IMG/VR virus record: IMGVR_UViG_3300042453_005840
Coordinates: 1 to 23,543 of that record
Reading direction: 5' to 3' (one strand)
Origin: a virus
Length of the DNA: 23,543 nucleotides
The notes under the pieces are model-generated. The model was not told where the DNA came from. It made no database searches and saw only the letters and a list, made by a program, of their open reading frames with translations. Of the stretch, positions 6,163 through 12,566 are shown in pieces. Made by a program: the position numbers and the translations under genes. Each line of letters begins with the position of its first letter. Position 1 is the first letter of the stretch.

Positions 6163-6375
6163 TTAGCGTTTTTTCTTACGCTTTTTCTTGCCCTTAATTA
6201 AGCCGCCGCGGGTCATTACACCACCCTTACCATATATCGAATAGGGAATTCTTGTATCTCCAGATGCATATGTATCCCCAGAAAACTGGGATGTACCCCC
6301 AGCCGGAGCTCCTAAAACTGCAGCAGCAGTCATTTCATTTAAAGCGTCTAAAATTATTTGTTCTAAATTAATCAT
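6163..6375 (-). CDS. small protein with Gly/Ser middle and poly-basic tail
   Basis: A 70-residue protein in three parts: an N-terminal acidic helix (MINLEQIILDALNEM), a Gly/Ser/Thr-rich middle (GGTSQFSGDTYASGDTR), and a strongly basic end (KGKKKRKKKR, the final ten residues). The tail could bind DNA or another polyanion. I do not recognise the family; similar small proteins occur, as I recall, near structural genes of T4-type phages. Its start codon overlaps the upstream gene's TGA (ATGA) and lies 1 base after a TTGAATAATA motif, so both coupling and its own late promoter are possible. Confidence 0.6.
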   Translation of the reverse strand: MINLEQIILDALNEMTAAAVLGAPAGGTSQFSGDTYASGDTRIPYSIYGKGGVMTRGGLIKGKKKRKKKR

Positions 6376-7142
6376 ATATTATTCAAATCAATATCTTCCA
6401 AATCCGGGAACTGCTGTTTTAGTTCGATCAAATGTCCTGCCCCTGCAAAACAACATCCTCCATTACCCATTAAATTATAAATTGTGGAGTTTCTTTCTTC
6501 TTCAAGTTTATGCATTAATTGACCAAAATATGTAGATGTATTAGGATATTCTTGACCTTTTGGATACACACTTAACTCCATTTCTGTTAATAAATTAAAA
6601 AGTTTCTCTTTATCATAAGGTTGATTAAGCTTTTCATAAAATCCTGCTTTTTTCATATGATAAGAAAGCCACTGTAATCGCTTATTAGGATCTTTTGGAG
6701 AATTTTTCGGCCAGTGTGTAGCAGGTCTTGCCAAAGCATCAAGCATGGTACCCTTTGTGTATGTGTACTGTTCTATAATTTTATTAAATTCATGCTGCAT
6801 AAAAACATATACAATATTGTAATTTATATTAGCCGTTCCTTTACCTTTATTTTCTGTTATATCGTCCCAAGATAAAGACTGTATAGGATATTTTAAATTA
6901 TTTTTTTTCATAAACGGAACCATTCCTGGTTCTTTGCTATAATCTTTTGCAGCTACGCCTTCAGCGTAAAATTTAAGATTAGGTATTTGTTTTATTCTTT
7001 GTATAAGGTCTTGAGATAATTCTATACTTTTACCATGTTCAACCCCTATACAACATCCTGTACTACCTCTAAAAACAATACCTTTGTTAGCATATGTTTG
7101 TGCTTGCTCAAGAATTAAATTTACTAAATTATTAAAGTTCAT
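6372..7142 (-). CDS. TraB/Tiki/GumN-superfamily-like protein
   Basis: A 256-residue protein. The residues that define the TraB/PrgY-Tiki-GumN family are two GX2H motifs, a glutamate and an arginine. All have candidates here in the right order: G33-V-E-H36, E61 in YAEG, R217 in EEERN, and G234-A-G-H237 followed by L. The layout, N-terminal GX2H with a Glu about 25 residues on and an Arg about 20 residues before the second GX2H, also fits. Members include metalloproteases that cleave Wnt (Tiki) and bacterial proteins of unclear substrate. Cys-Cys pairs just before both motifs (30-31, 230-231) may be a local trait. I chose ATG 7142, which overlaps the upstream TGA (ATGA); a GTG at 7160 would add six residues. 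There is no signal peptide, so it is probably cytosolic or virion-associated. The assignment rests on motifs only. Confidence 0.5.
   Translation of the reverse strand: MNFNNLVNLILEQAQTYANKGIVFRGSTGCCIGVEHGKSIELSQDLIQRIKQIPNLKFYAEGVAAKDYSKEPGMVPFMKKNNLKYPIQSLSWDDITENKGKGTANINYNIVYVFMQHEFNKIIEQYTYTKGTMLDALARPATHWPKNSPKDPNKRLQWLSYHMKKAGFYEKLNQPYDKEKLFNLLTEMELSVYPKGQEYPNTSTYFGQLMHKLEEERNSTIYNLMGNGGCCFAGAGHLIELKQQFPDLEDIDLNNI
6377..6386 (-). promoter_or_regulatory. late-promoter-like motif (TTGAATAATA)
   Basis: The minus strand reads TTGAATAATA, one change from the common motif, ending 1 base before the ATG at 6375. It forms the last codons (Leu-Asn-Asn-Ile) of the upstream TraB/Tiki-like gene. 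Confidence 0.45.
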
Positions 7143-7279
7143 TTGTTTACTTTTACACACTTATTTACTCTAGTACCATCTTTAAGCTTTGTACCAGCTC
7201 TGCGATAACCCTTCCAGCATTTTGGATCTAATCTACGCTTTTCTTTTTTTTCAGCTAAAAATTGCTTAAAGGATTGCAT
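7139..7279 (-). CDS. 46-residue basic protein with CWKGYRRAGTK motif
   Basis: A short gene directly before the TraB/Tiki-like gene, overlapping it by 4 bases (ATGA). It encodes 46 residues: an N-terminal helix (MQSFKQFLAEKKEKRRL), then DPKCWKGYRRAGTK and a short DGTRVNKCVK end. The two cysteines (C21 and C41) flank a basic segment. From memory, the DPKCWKGY...GTK...G..VNNCV pattern recurs at the ends of, or as, small proteins in many T4-type marine phages, where its function is unknown. The ATG lies 5 bases after a perfect TTAAATAATA motif, and the ATGA coupling, pattern and motif together make a real gene likely. Confidence 0.75.
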   Translation of the reverse strand: MQSFKQFLAEKKEKRRLDPKCWKGYRRAGTKLKDGTRVNKCVKVNK

Positions 7280-7284
7280 ATATA

Positions 7285-7294
7285 TATTATTTAA
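7285..7294 (-). promoter_or_regulatory. late-promoter-like motif before the 46-residue gene
   Basis: The minus strand reads TTAAATAATA, 5 bases before the ATG at 7279. Unlike other copies it lies in noncoding DNA, in the divergent region between the minus-strand block and the plus-strand recombination genes. Confidence 0.6.
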
Positions 7295-7317
7295 GTTGTT
7301 TCCTACCTAAAAGAAGC

Positions 7318-7328
7318 TATTATATACG
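7318..7328 (+). promoter_or_regulatory. putative promoter for uvsY
   Basis: The element TATTATATACG shares the block TTATATAC (7320-7327) with the promoters before genes 55 and 46, at nearly the same distance from the start codon (9 bases here, 8 in the other two). No convincing -35 box lies 16-17 bases upstream of TATACG; TTGTTT at 7296-7301 would suit an alternative -10 TATTAT (7318-7323). It is the weakest of the three copies. Confidence 0.45.
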
Positions 7329-7336
7329 GTACTAAT

Positions 7337-7756
7337 ATGGATGATCAAGAACAGTCTGTTATCTCGTTAATTGAAAAATATAACGAAGAGATCAAAAAAT
7401 ACGTTACCGTAGATGAGTTTAATATGAAGCAGGTTCAGATGGATCTGCCAGCTACCCGTCACTACTGGGTCGGTCGTCTTATGTACCACAAACAAGAAAT
7501 TTTAAAGCTCAAAAAGCTAAGAAAAGAGGCTCAGAAAAAAATTGCTGATAAACTAGAGCATGAGTCACCTGTCGGTCTTAATCCTAAAACTTTAGAACAA
7601 GCTCAGCAAAACCATCCTCTTATTGCTAAAATTGACGGTCAGATTGCAGAGCATGATCTTATTGTAGAATATTTGGGTAAGATTGAAGCTAATTTTAGAT
7701 CTATTTCGTTTGACATTAAAAATCTTATAGAGATTGTCAAACTTGAAACAACGTAA
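7337..7756 (+). CDS. uvsY: UvsY-like recombination mediator
   Basis: UvsY loads the phage recombinase UvsX onto single-stranded DNA covered by gp32. At 139 residues this protein is almost the T4 length (137). The similarity is in layout: a block with HYWVGRLMYHKQEILKLKKL (about residues 42-61) followed by EAQKKI, then an aspartate-rich turn and a C-terminal helix (FDIKNLIEIVKLE). T4 UvsY has matching YSKWLNKHSSIKKEMLR, EAQKKV and FAIKHI segments. The protein is mostly helical and charged. It overlaps uvsW by one base (TAATG), as expected for the uvsY-uvsW pair of T4-type phages, which strengthens the call. The ATG lies shortly after a promoter-like TTATATAC block, with no Shine-Dalgarno sequence. 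Confidence 0.8.
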   Translation: MDDQEQSVISLIEKYNEEIKKYVTVDEFNMKQVQMDLPATRHYWVGRLMYHKQEILKLKKLRKEAQKKIADKLEHESPVGLNPKTLEQAQQNHPLIAKIDGQIAEHDLIVEYLGKIEANFRSISFDIKNLIEIVKLETT

Positions 7757-9201
7757 TGGTAAATGTAACGTTCGATTATGATACATCTCGCAAAAAAGGT
7801 ATAATAGTTTCAGACTATCTACCTAATATTCGAGAACACTTTTCGGTTGAAGATAAACAGCAAGTCTTCAAGCGCCGTTATGCTATTGGCTATAGGCCTC
7901 AAACAAGGCAATACGCTATAACACCTCAAGGTAGATTTGAACCTAGATTACTCTTTTCGATTCTAGAGTTTTTACAGAGTCAAGATATACAGTTTAATAT
8001 AGAGCTTACTAATAAGTTTAGAGATATTATTACTATACCTACTCTAAAAGAAGAACTTATAAAGTTAAATTTAGATCCTCGAGACTATCAAGAAGAGTCG
8101 GTCTTAGCTGCTATTAAAAATAAGTCAGGTGTTATTGTCCTGCCAACTTCGGCAGGTAAGACGTTAGTAATTGCTTTACTTGTTAAATCTATTCAAGCAC
8201 AGCACGATTGTAAAACATTAATTCTTGTACCTGACATTCAGCTTGTAGCACAAACCTATTCTGACTTTCTTGAATATGGAATACCGGAAGAAGAAGTTAC
8301 TAAGTGGACAGGATCGATAGAACCTAATAAAAGCGCTAAAATAGTAATTTCAAATGCACAAATTTTACTTTCTGAAAAACAAGATTTATCTTTGCTTAAA
8401 GATATAAAATTACTTGTTATAGATGAAGTACATAAAATTCGTTATGGAAACAAAATTAATAAAGTGGTGGAGCAAATTCCTGCATTATTTCGCTACGGAC
8501 TTACAGGAACTTTGCCAGACAATAAAATCGACCAATGGAACATATTCGGGAAGATAGGAAGAGTAATTTACTTCAAACAGTCAGCTGATCTTAGAGAACA
8601 AAAGTATATATCTCAGGTTCACGTTGCTGCTTTGAAGTTAAACTACAGTAATGTTCCTCAATTTACAATTCCTTCTATGCATAACCCAACAGCCGGGTAT
8701 GAAGAAGAAATAACCTGGTTACAAACAAATAAGTTTAGAAACGATATTATAACTAAACTTGTTAATAAACAAGATAAGAATACCCTTATAATGGTTGATC
8801 GTATTGCTCATGGTGAAGAACTATTGAGAGTGCTTCAAGAAGGTACTACTAAAGAGGTTCACTTCGTACATGGTGCTGTAGAAATTGAAGAACGAGAAAT
8901 GATTCGTAAACTTATGGAAGAGCAAGATAATGTAGCTTGTATTGCCATTTCAAAGATCTTCTCAACCGGTATTAATATTAAAAACCTACATAATATTATT
9001 TTTGCTGCTATTGGAAAGGCCCGAATAAAAATTATTCAGTCAATTGGTAGAAGTTTAAGAAAGCATGCTAGTAAAAAACGGGCTACTATTTTTGATATTT
9101 GGGATAATTTAAGATATGGTAATAAGCATGTTGTGGAGCGTTTAGCACTTTACGACCGGGAGCAAATATCTTATTCAGTTACGGAATTATACGAGAGTTG
9201 A
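7756..9201 (+). CDS. uvsW: UvsW-like superfamily 2 helicase
   Basis: UvsW unwinds branched DNA and R-loops, helping the switch from origin-dependent to recombination-dependent replication. The 481-residue protein (T4 UvsW is about 500) has an N-terminal domain of about 100 residues. It is followed by helicase motifs: a Q-like RDYQEE (109-114), motif I PTSAGKT (130-136), motif II DEVH (223-226), motif III-like GLTGT (248-252), a second RecA-like domain, and motif VI as QSIGRSLRK near residue 430. All ATPase residues look intact. It is coupled to uvsY by a one-base overlap. Its end overlaps the -35 box of the next promoter. UvsY next door separates it from generic bacterial SF2 helicases. Confidence 0.88.
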   Translation: MVNVTFDYDTSRKKGIIVSDYLPNIREHFSVEDKQQVFKRRYAIGYRPQTRQYAITPQGRFEPRLLFSILEFLQSQDIQFNIELTNKFRDIITIPTLKEELIKLNLDPRDYQEESVLAAIKNKSGVIVLPTSAGKTLVIALLVKSIQAQHDCKTLILVPDIQLVAQTYSDFLEYGIPEEEVTKWTGSIEPNKSAKIVISNAQILLSEKQDLSLLKDIKLLVIDEVHKIRYGNKINKVVEQIPALFRYGLTGTLPDNKIDQWNIFGKIGRVIYFKQSADLREQKYISQVHVAALKLNYSNVPQFTIPSMHNPTAGYEEEITWLQTNKFRNDIITKLVNKQDKNTLIMVDRIAHGEELLRVLQEGTTKEVHFVHGAVEIEEREMIRKLMEEQDNVACIAISKIFSTGINIKNLHNIIFAAIGKARIKIIQSIGRSLRKHASKKRATIFDIWDNLRYGNKHVVERLALYDREQISYSVTELYES

Positions 9202-9225
9202 TTTATTTACAAGTTGTTATATACT
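9198..9225 (+). promoter_or_regulatory. sigma70-type promoter before gene 55
   Basis: A -35-like TTGATT (9198-9203) is followed by a 16-base spacer and a -10-like TATACT (9220-9225). The larger block TTGTTATATACTA is shared with the promoter before gene 46. The ATG begins 7 bases after the -10 box, so the message should be leaderless or nearly so. The -35 box includes the uvsW stop codon. Confidence 0.65.
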
Positions 9226-9232
9226 ACCTATT

Positions 9233-9796
9233 ATGCCTCGTCGTAGAAAAATTAAAGATGAAGATTTTAGTTACGATCCCAATGAAGAAGATTTTTCTTC
9301 TCTCTGGGATTCAGATATAAAAGTAAAGAAAAAACGAGTCCGTCGTACCAAGGAAGAACTTAAACCGAATTATGTAGACCCTATAGAAATGGAAAGCCTA
9401 ATTTCACAGTACTACAAAGAAGGCGGTAAAGATATTCCCTCTGATTTAGCCGACATGATACAAAAAATAGCCACCCGTCTTGGATATGCACAGAATTTTA
9501 TCAATTATTCTTATAAAGAAGAAATGATTGGCGATGCAATTATTAAAATGATTACAGCATTAACTCGTAAACGTTTTAAATGTAATTCAGGTTATAATCC
9601 ATTCTCTTATTTCACAAAAGTAGCTTATCGAGCTTTTCAAAACCGTATTAAAAAAGAAAAGAAAGAACACGACACCATTCATCGTTATCAAAACGAGGTC
9701 TACTCTTTACTTACTGAATCTGGTCAAATACCATTTCAGAAAAATACAAAATTTGATACCGAGTATGATGATTCATACCGTTTAGAAAATCAATAA
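9233..9796 (+). CDS. 55: gp55-like late sigma factor
   Basis: T4 gp55 is the small sigma-like factor that directs host RNA polymerase to TATAAATA late promoters. This 187-residue protein (T4 185) matches it in the sigma region 2-like core: YKEEMIGDAI (residues 94-103), then NPFSYFTKVAYRAFQNRIKK (122-141) and KEKKE. T4 has [29 protein letters not shown] and ERKE. It has a basic N-terminal stretch (VKKKRVRRTK, 31-40). The last residues (DDSYRLENQ) do not obviously resemble the hydrophobic clamp-binding end of T4 gp55 (SLDFLYEANDE), so coupling to the sliding clamp may differ. The TTAAATAATA motifs on the opposite strand are its likely targets. The gene overlaps gene 47 by one base. Confidence 0.85.
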   Translation: MPRRRKIKDEDFSYDPNEEDFSSLWDSDIKVKKKRVRRTKEELKPNYVDPIEMESLISQYYKEGGKDIPSDLADMIQKIATRLGYAQNFINYSYKEEMIGDAIIKMITALTRKRFKCNSGYNPFSYFTKVAYRAFQNRIKKEKKEHDTIHRYQNEVYSLLTESGQIPFQKNTKFDTEYDDSYRLENQ

Positions 9797-10857
9797 TGCA
9801 GTTTAGTTCAAATAAAGTCGCTTGTATATCGGATATACATTTAGGGGTCCATCAAAATTCCCAAACGTGGCATAATATAGCTATAGATTTTGCGAAATGG
9901 TTCGATCAAGAGCTAAAACTCAGAAATATAAAAGATATTATTATTGCTGGTGATATATTTCACAATCGCCATGAGATAGGTGTTAATACTATTCATTGCG
10001 CTTATGAATTTTTTAATATCTTAAAAAATTACAATATTTTAACAATAACAGGTAATCATGACTGTTATTATAAAGATAAATCAGATATCAATTCTATATC
10101 TATTCTTGACGGTTATAAAAATGTAACAGTTTTTAATGAACTTAAAACCGTTAATCTTAATAATAAAGTCTTTTGCTTCTGCCCTTGGGGAGTACCTGTA
10201 GAAGAAATACCACCCTGTGATATAGTAATCGGTCATTTTGAAATTCTAAATTTTAAAATGAATACCCATAAAGTTTGTGATCACGGTATTGAGAGTGAGT
10301 CGTTATTAGATAAGACAAAACTCGTTATTACAGGTCATTTTCATTGTCGGGATCATAGAAAATATACAAACGGTAAATCTATTATCTATCTTGGTTCACC
10401 GCACGAACTTGACTTTGGCGATAGAGAGCAAGTGAAAGGATTTACTATTCTCAACACTGATGATTTATCGCTTGAACTTGTAGAAAATAATATAACACCA
10501 AAACATAAAAAAATAAAAATTTCTGATCTTTTAGACGGTAAACTTAATTTAGAAAATATTTCTACTGAACTGCAAAACAATTTTATTAGTCTTTGCGTTG
10601 ATCGTAACGTTAATGAGCAAATATTAAACGTAATGTTTTCAAAATTTAATCAGTTTAAACCTAAACACGTTAGAACTGATTTTAATATTTTTGAAGCAGT
10701 TCAATTATCAGCAACTGAACTTAATGAAATATCTATAGATATTGATACTGCTTTACATGAATTTGTAAATCTTCTAGATACACCAGTACCTAAAAAAGAT
10801 ATTCTTGATAAATGTATTGATTTGTACCGAATTTCTCAAACAGTAAATGAACACTAA
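9796..10857 (+). CDS. 47: gp47-like recombination nuclease subunit (Mre11/SbcD type)
   Basis: Gp47 is the nuclease subunit of the gp46/gp47 complex, which resects DNA ends for recombination-dependent replication. The 353-residue protein (T4 339) has the calcineurin-like phosphoesterase motifs in order: DIH (13-15), GDIFH (52-56), GNHD (86-89), GHFE (146-149) and GHFH (180-183). The metal-binding residues appear complete. The C-terminal third is less conserved and should contact gp46. It follows gene 55 by a one-base overlap. Its partner gene 46 is not adjacent: it begins about 10.7 kb downstream, beyond the glycosyltransferase island, whose first gene overlaps the last 11 bases of 47. Confidence 0.9.
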   Translation: MQFSSNKVACISDIHLGVHQNSQTWHNIAIDFAKWFDQELKLRNIKDIIIAGDIFHNRHEIGVNTIHCAYEFFNILKNYNILTITGNHDCYYKDKSDINSISILDGYKNVTVFNELKTVNLNNKVFCFCPWGVPVEEIPPCDIVIGHFEILNFKMNTHKVCDHGIESESLLDKTKLVITGHFHCRDHRKYTNGKSIIYLGSPHELDFGDREQVKGFTILNTDDLSLELVENNITPKHKKIKISDLLDGKLNLENISTELQNNFISLCVDRNVNEQILNVMFSKFNQFKPKHVRTDFNIFEAVQLSATELNEISIDIDTALHEFVNLLDTPVPKKDILDKCIDLYRISQTVNEH

Positions 10858-11641
10858 AATTGGAGTCGGAATTATAACCTGTGATAGACCTGATTATTTT
10901 AAAAAACTGATCAAGTCTTTAGAAGGTATTTCTATCTCTGATTTTTATATTATTAATGACGGCGAAAAACAGATAAACGGTGGAGGGGTAAAAACTCACA
11001 ATAACATACCACCCAAACAAGGTGTTGGTAAAGCTAAAAATCAGGCATTGAGATATCTTAAAGATTGTGATTATATTTTTCTTTTAGAAGACGATATTAT
11101 TATTAAAGATAAAACTGTATTTGCAAAATACATAGAAGCTTCGAAGATATCGGGCATTCAGCATTTTAATTTTGCATTTCATGGTGTTGATAATTACTTT
11201 TCAGATGGGTCCCCTGCTGTACGCTTAAAACTAGATTATTCGCCGACAGTTTCAGTTAGTTTATACCCAAATGTGTATGGTGCTTTTTCAATGTACACAA
11301 AAAAATGTATTGAAGAAGCGGGTTTAATGGACGAGTTTTATTATAATGCTATGGAGCATGTTGATCATACCACTCTTATTATTAAAGCTAACATGCATCC
11401 TCCGTTTCGTTGGTTTGCTGATATTACAAACAGTCACAAATATATTGAAGAAATTGACAGAGCTCATTCTGGTTCTGAAATTCGCAGAGATCAAAAATGG
11501 ATTGAAAACTTCTGTACTGCTTGCAATTACTTCACTCAAAAACATGGTTTTGATGTTCGAGACCCTCACGCAACAGTAGCTTCAAAAGAAGAAACAATAA
11601 ACGCCATAAAACAAATTAAAAATAAGTATGGACAAAAATAA
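10847..11641 (+). CDS. GT2-like glycosyltransferase, tandem copy 1
   Basis: A 264-residue GT-A type enzyme. The opening IGVGIITCDRPDYFKKLIKSL (split at residues 5-25) is the classic GT2 nucleotide-binding start, and LLEDDIII (79-86, EDD at 81-83) is the DxD-type site that binds the metal and sugar nucleotide. Downstream, a PPFRWFADIT block is shared with the next gene. It begins inside the 3' end of gene 47 (11-base overlap), so it is translated in the same operon, and it overlaps the next gene by 14 bases. No membrane segment is present, so it should act in the cytosol. Sugar and acceptor are unknown. It is clearly a paralog of the following gene. Confidence 0.8.
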   Translation: MNTKIGVGIITCDRPDYFKKLIKSLEGISISDFYIINDGEKQINGGGVKTHNNIPPKQGVGKAKNQALRYLKDCDYIFLLEDDIIIKDKTVFAKYIEASKISGIQHFNFAFHGVDNYFSDGSPAVRLKLDYSPTVSVSLYPNVYGAFSMYTKKCIEEAGLMDEFYYNAMEHVDHTTLIIKANMHPPFRWFADITNSHKYIEEIDRAHSGSEIRRDQKWIENFCTACNYFTQKHGFDVRDPHATVASKEETINAIKQIKNKYGQK

Positions 11642-12410
11642 AATAGGTATTGGTATAACTACATATAACTCTGAAGAGTATTATGAAACACTTTATAATT
11701 CTTTACCTCTAGACAAAATTGATATTTTAGTTACTGTTAATGGCGGTCAAGTATATAAAAACAAATATAACAGTAATTGGATACAACACATTGAAAACGT
11801 TTATCCTTCTGTCTGTAGAAATGATTGTATCAATTTCTTACTTCAAAGGGGTTGTGAGCATATTTTTATAATTGAAGATGATATGATTTTAAAATCACCA
11901 AATATTTTTGATGAATACATTAAGGCATCAAAAGAATCTGGTCTTAAGTATTTTTCATTCGTGTCTACGTCTTGGGAATCAGGAACGCCGGGCAGCAGAA
12001 CACCACGTCTAACTGTTGAATATAAGAACGGTGTTAATATATCTTTTTATAAAAATATGTGCAATGAGTTCACATATCATCATAGAACATGTTATACTAA
12101 AACAGGTCTGTATGATACAAATTATCGAGATCCTTGGGACATAGATATGGCATACAGAGAATCTCAACAAGATTACGCAGCACCGTTTTGGTGGTTTGCA
12201 GATATTACAATTTCAGATAAGTTAATAATGAACAACCCTAACGCCGTTTCTCGCCTACAAGGCGAACGACCTGACGGATCAAGAGAACAAAGAATACAAA
12301 AAGAGTGGCAGTACTTTGTGCAGAAACACGGTATTATGGTTAATCAAATTTCTGATACATCAAAAGAACAGGTAATACAAAAACTTAAAAATATATGTAC
12401 GAAGAGTTAA
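11628..12410 (+). CDS. GT2-like glycosyltransferase, tandem copy 2
   Basis: A 260-residue paralog of the preceding protein. Matching blocks are IGIGITTYNS near the N-terminus, IIEDDMIL with EDD at residues 83-85, an EYIKASKESGLKYF helix, WWFADIT and a C-terminal QKHG. The fold and catalytic region are thus the same, but the acceptor-side residues after the EDD have diverged, suggesting a different linkage or acceptor. It starts 14 bases inside copy 1 and its last bases overlap the methyltransferase remnant. There is no Shine-Dalgarno sequence. Cytosolic by the absence of hydrophobic segments. Donor and acceptor unknown. Confidence 0.78.
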   Translation: MDKNKIGIGITTYNSEEYYETLYNSLPLDKIDILVTVNGGQVYKNKYNSNWIQHIENVYPSVCRNDCINFLLQRGCEHIFIIEDDMILKSPNIFDEYIKASKESGLKYFSFVSTSWESGTPGSRTPRLTVEYKNGVNISFYKNMCNEFTYHHRTCYTKTGLYDTNYRDPWDIDMAYRESQQDYAAPFWWFADITISDKLIMNNPNAVSRLQGERPDGSREQRIQKEWQYFVQKHGIMVNQISDTSKEQVIQKLKNICTKS

Positions 12411-12565
12411 AAAAATTATATAATAGAAACGACATACCAGATTTTTTACAAAAAAAATATCCGAACGGTATTGGTATTGAGCTTGGTGTTGCAACTGGCC
12501 AGTATTTAACTGAATTAGCTGAGATAGTCACCTTCCCTTGCAGTTCATGGTTTGTATTTAAATAG
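12395..12565 (+). pseudogene. truncated SAM methyltransferase remnant
   Basis: A 56-codon reading frame begins at ATG 12395, inside the end of the previous gene, and stops at TAG 12563. It holds a helical start (MYEELKKLYN) and then GIGIELGVATGQY (residues 26-38), which is the SAM-binding motif I of class I methyltransferases. The intact methyltransferase at 19450-19977 has the matching AEIGVFEGGFSNL in the same position. After about residue 45 the similarity ends and a short unrelated tail (FPCSSWFVFK) leads to the stop. The remaining domain, including motifs after motif I, is missing, so activity is not expected. It looks like what remains after a deletion or a recombination event joined the next glycosyltransferase gene here. 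Confidence 0.6.
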
Positions 12566-12566
12566 T

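Noticed and set aside
7143-7160. GTG start at 7160 for the TraB/Tiki-like gene
   Set aside because: It lies inside the 46-residue gene. The ATG at 7142 gives the ATGA overlap typical of this genome and begins with a normal MNFNNL helix.
12552-12566. TTG start that would extend the glycosyltransferase at 12567 by five residues
   Set aside because: It lies within the remnant's reading frame, adds residues unlike the family opening, and the ATG at 12567 directly precedes the conserved strand.
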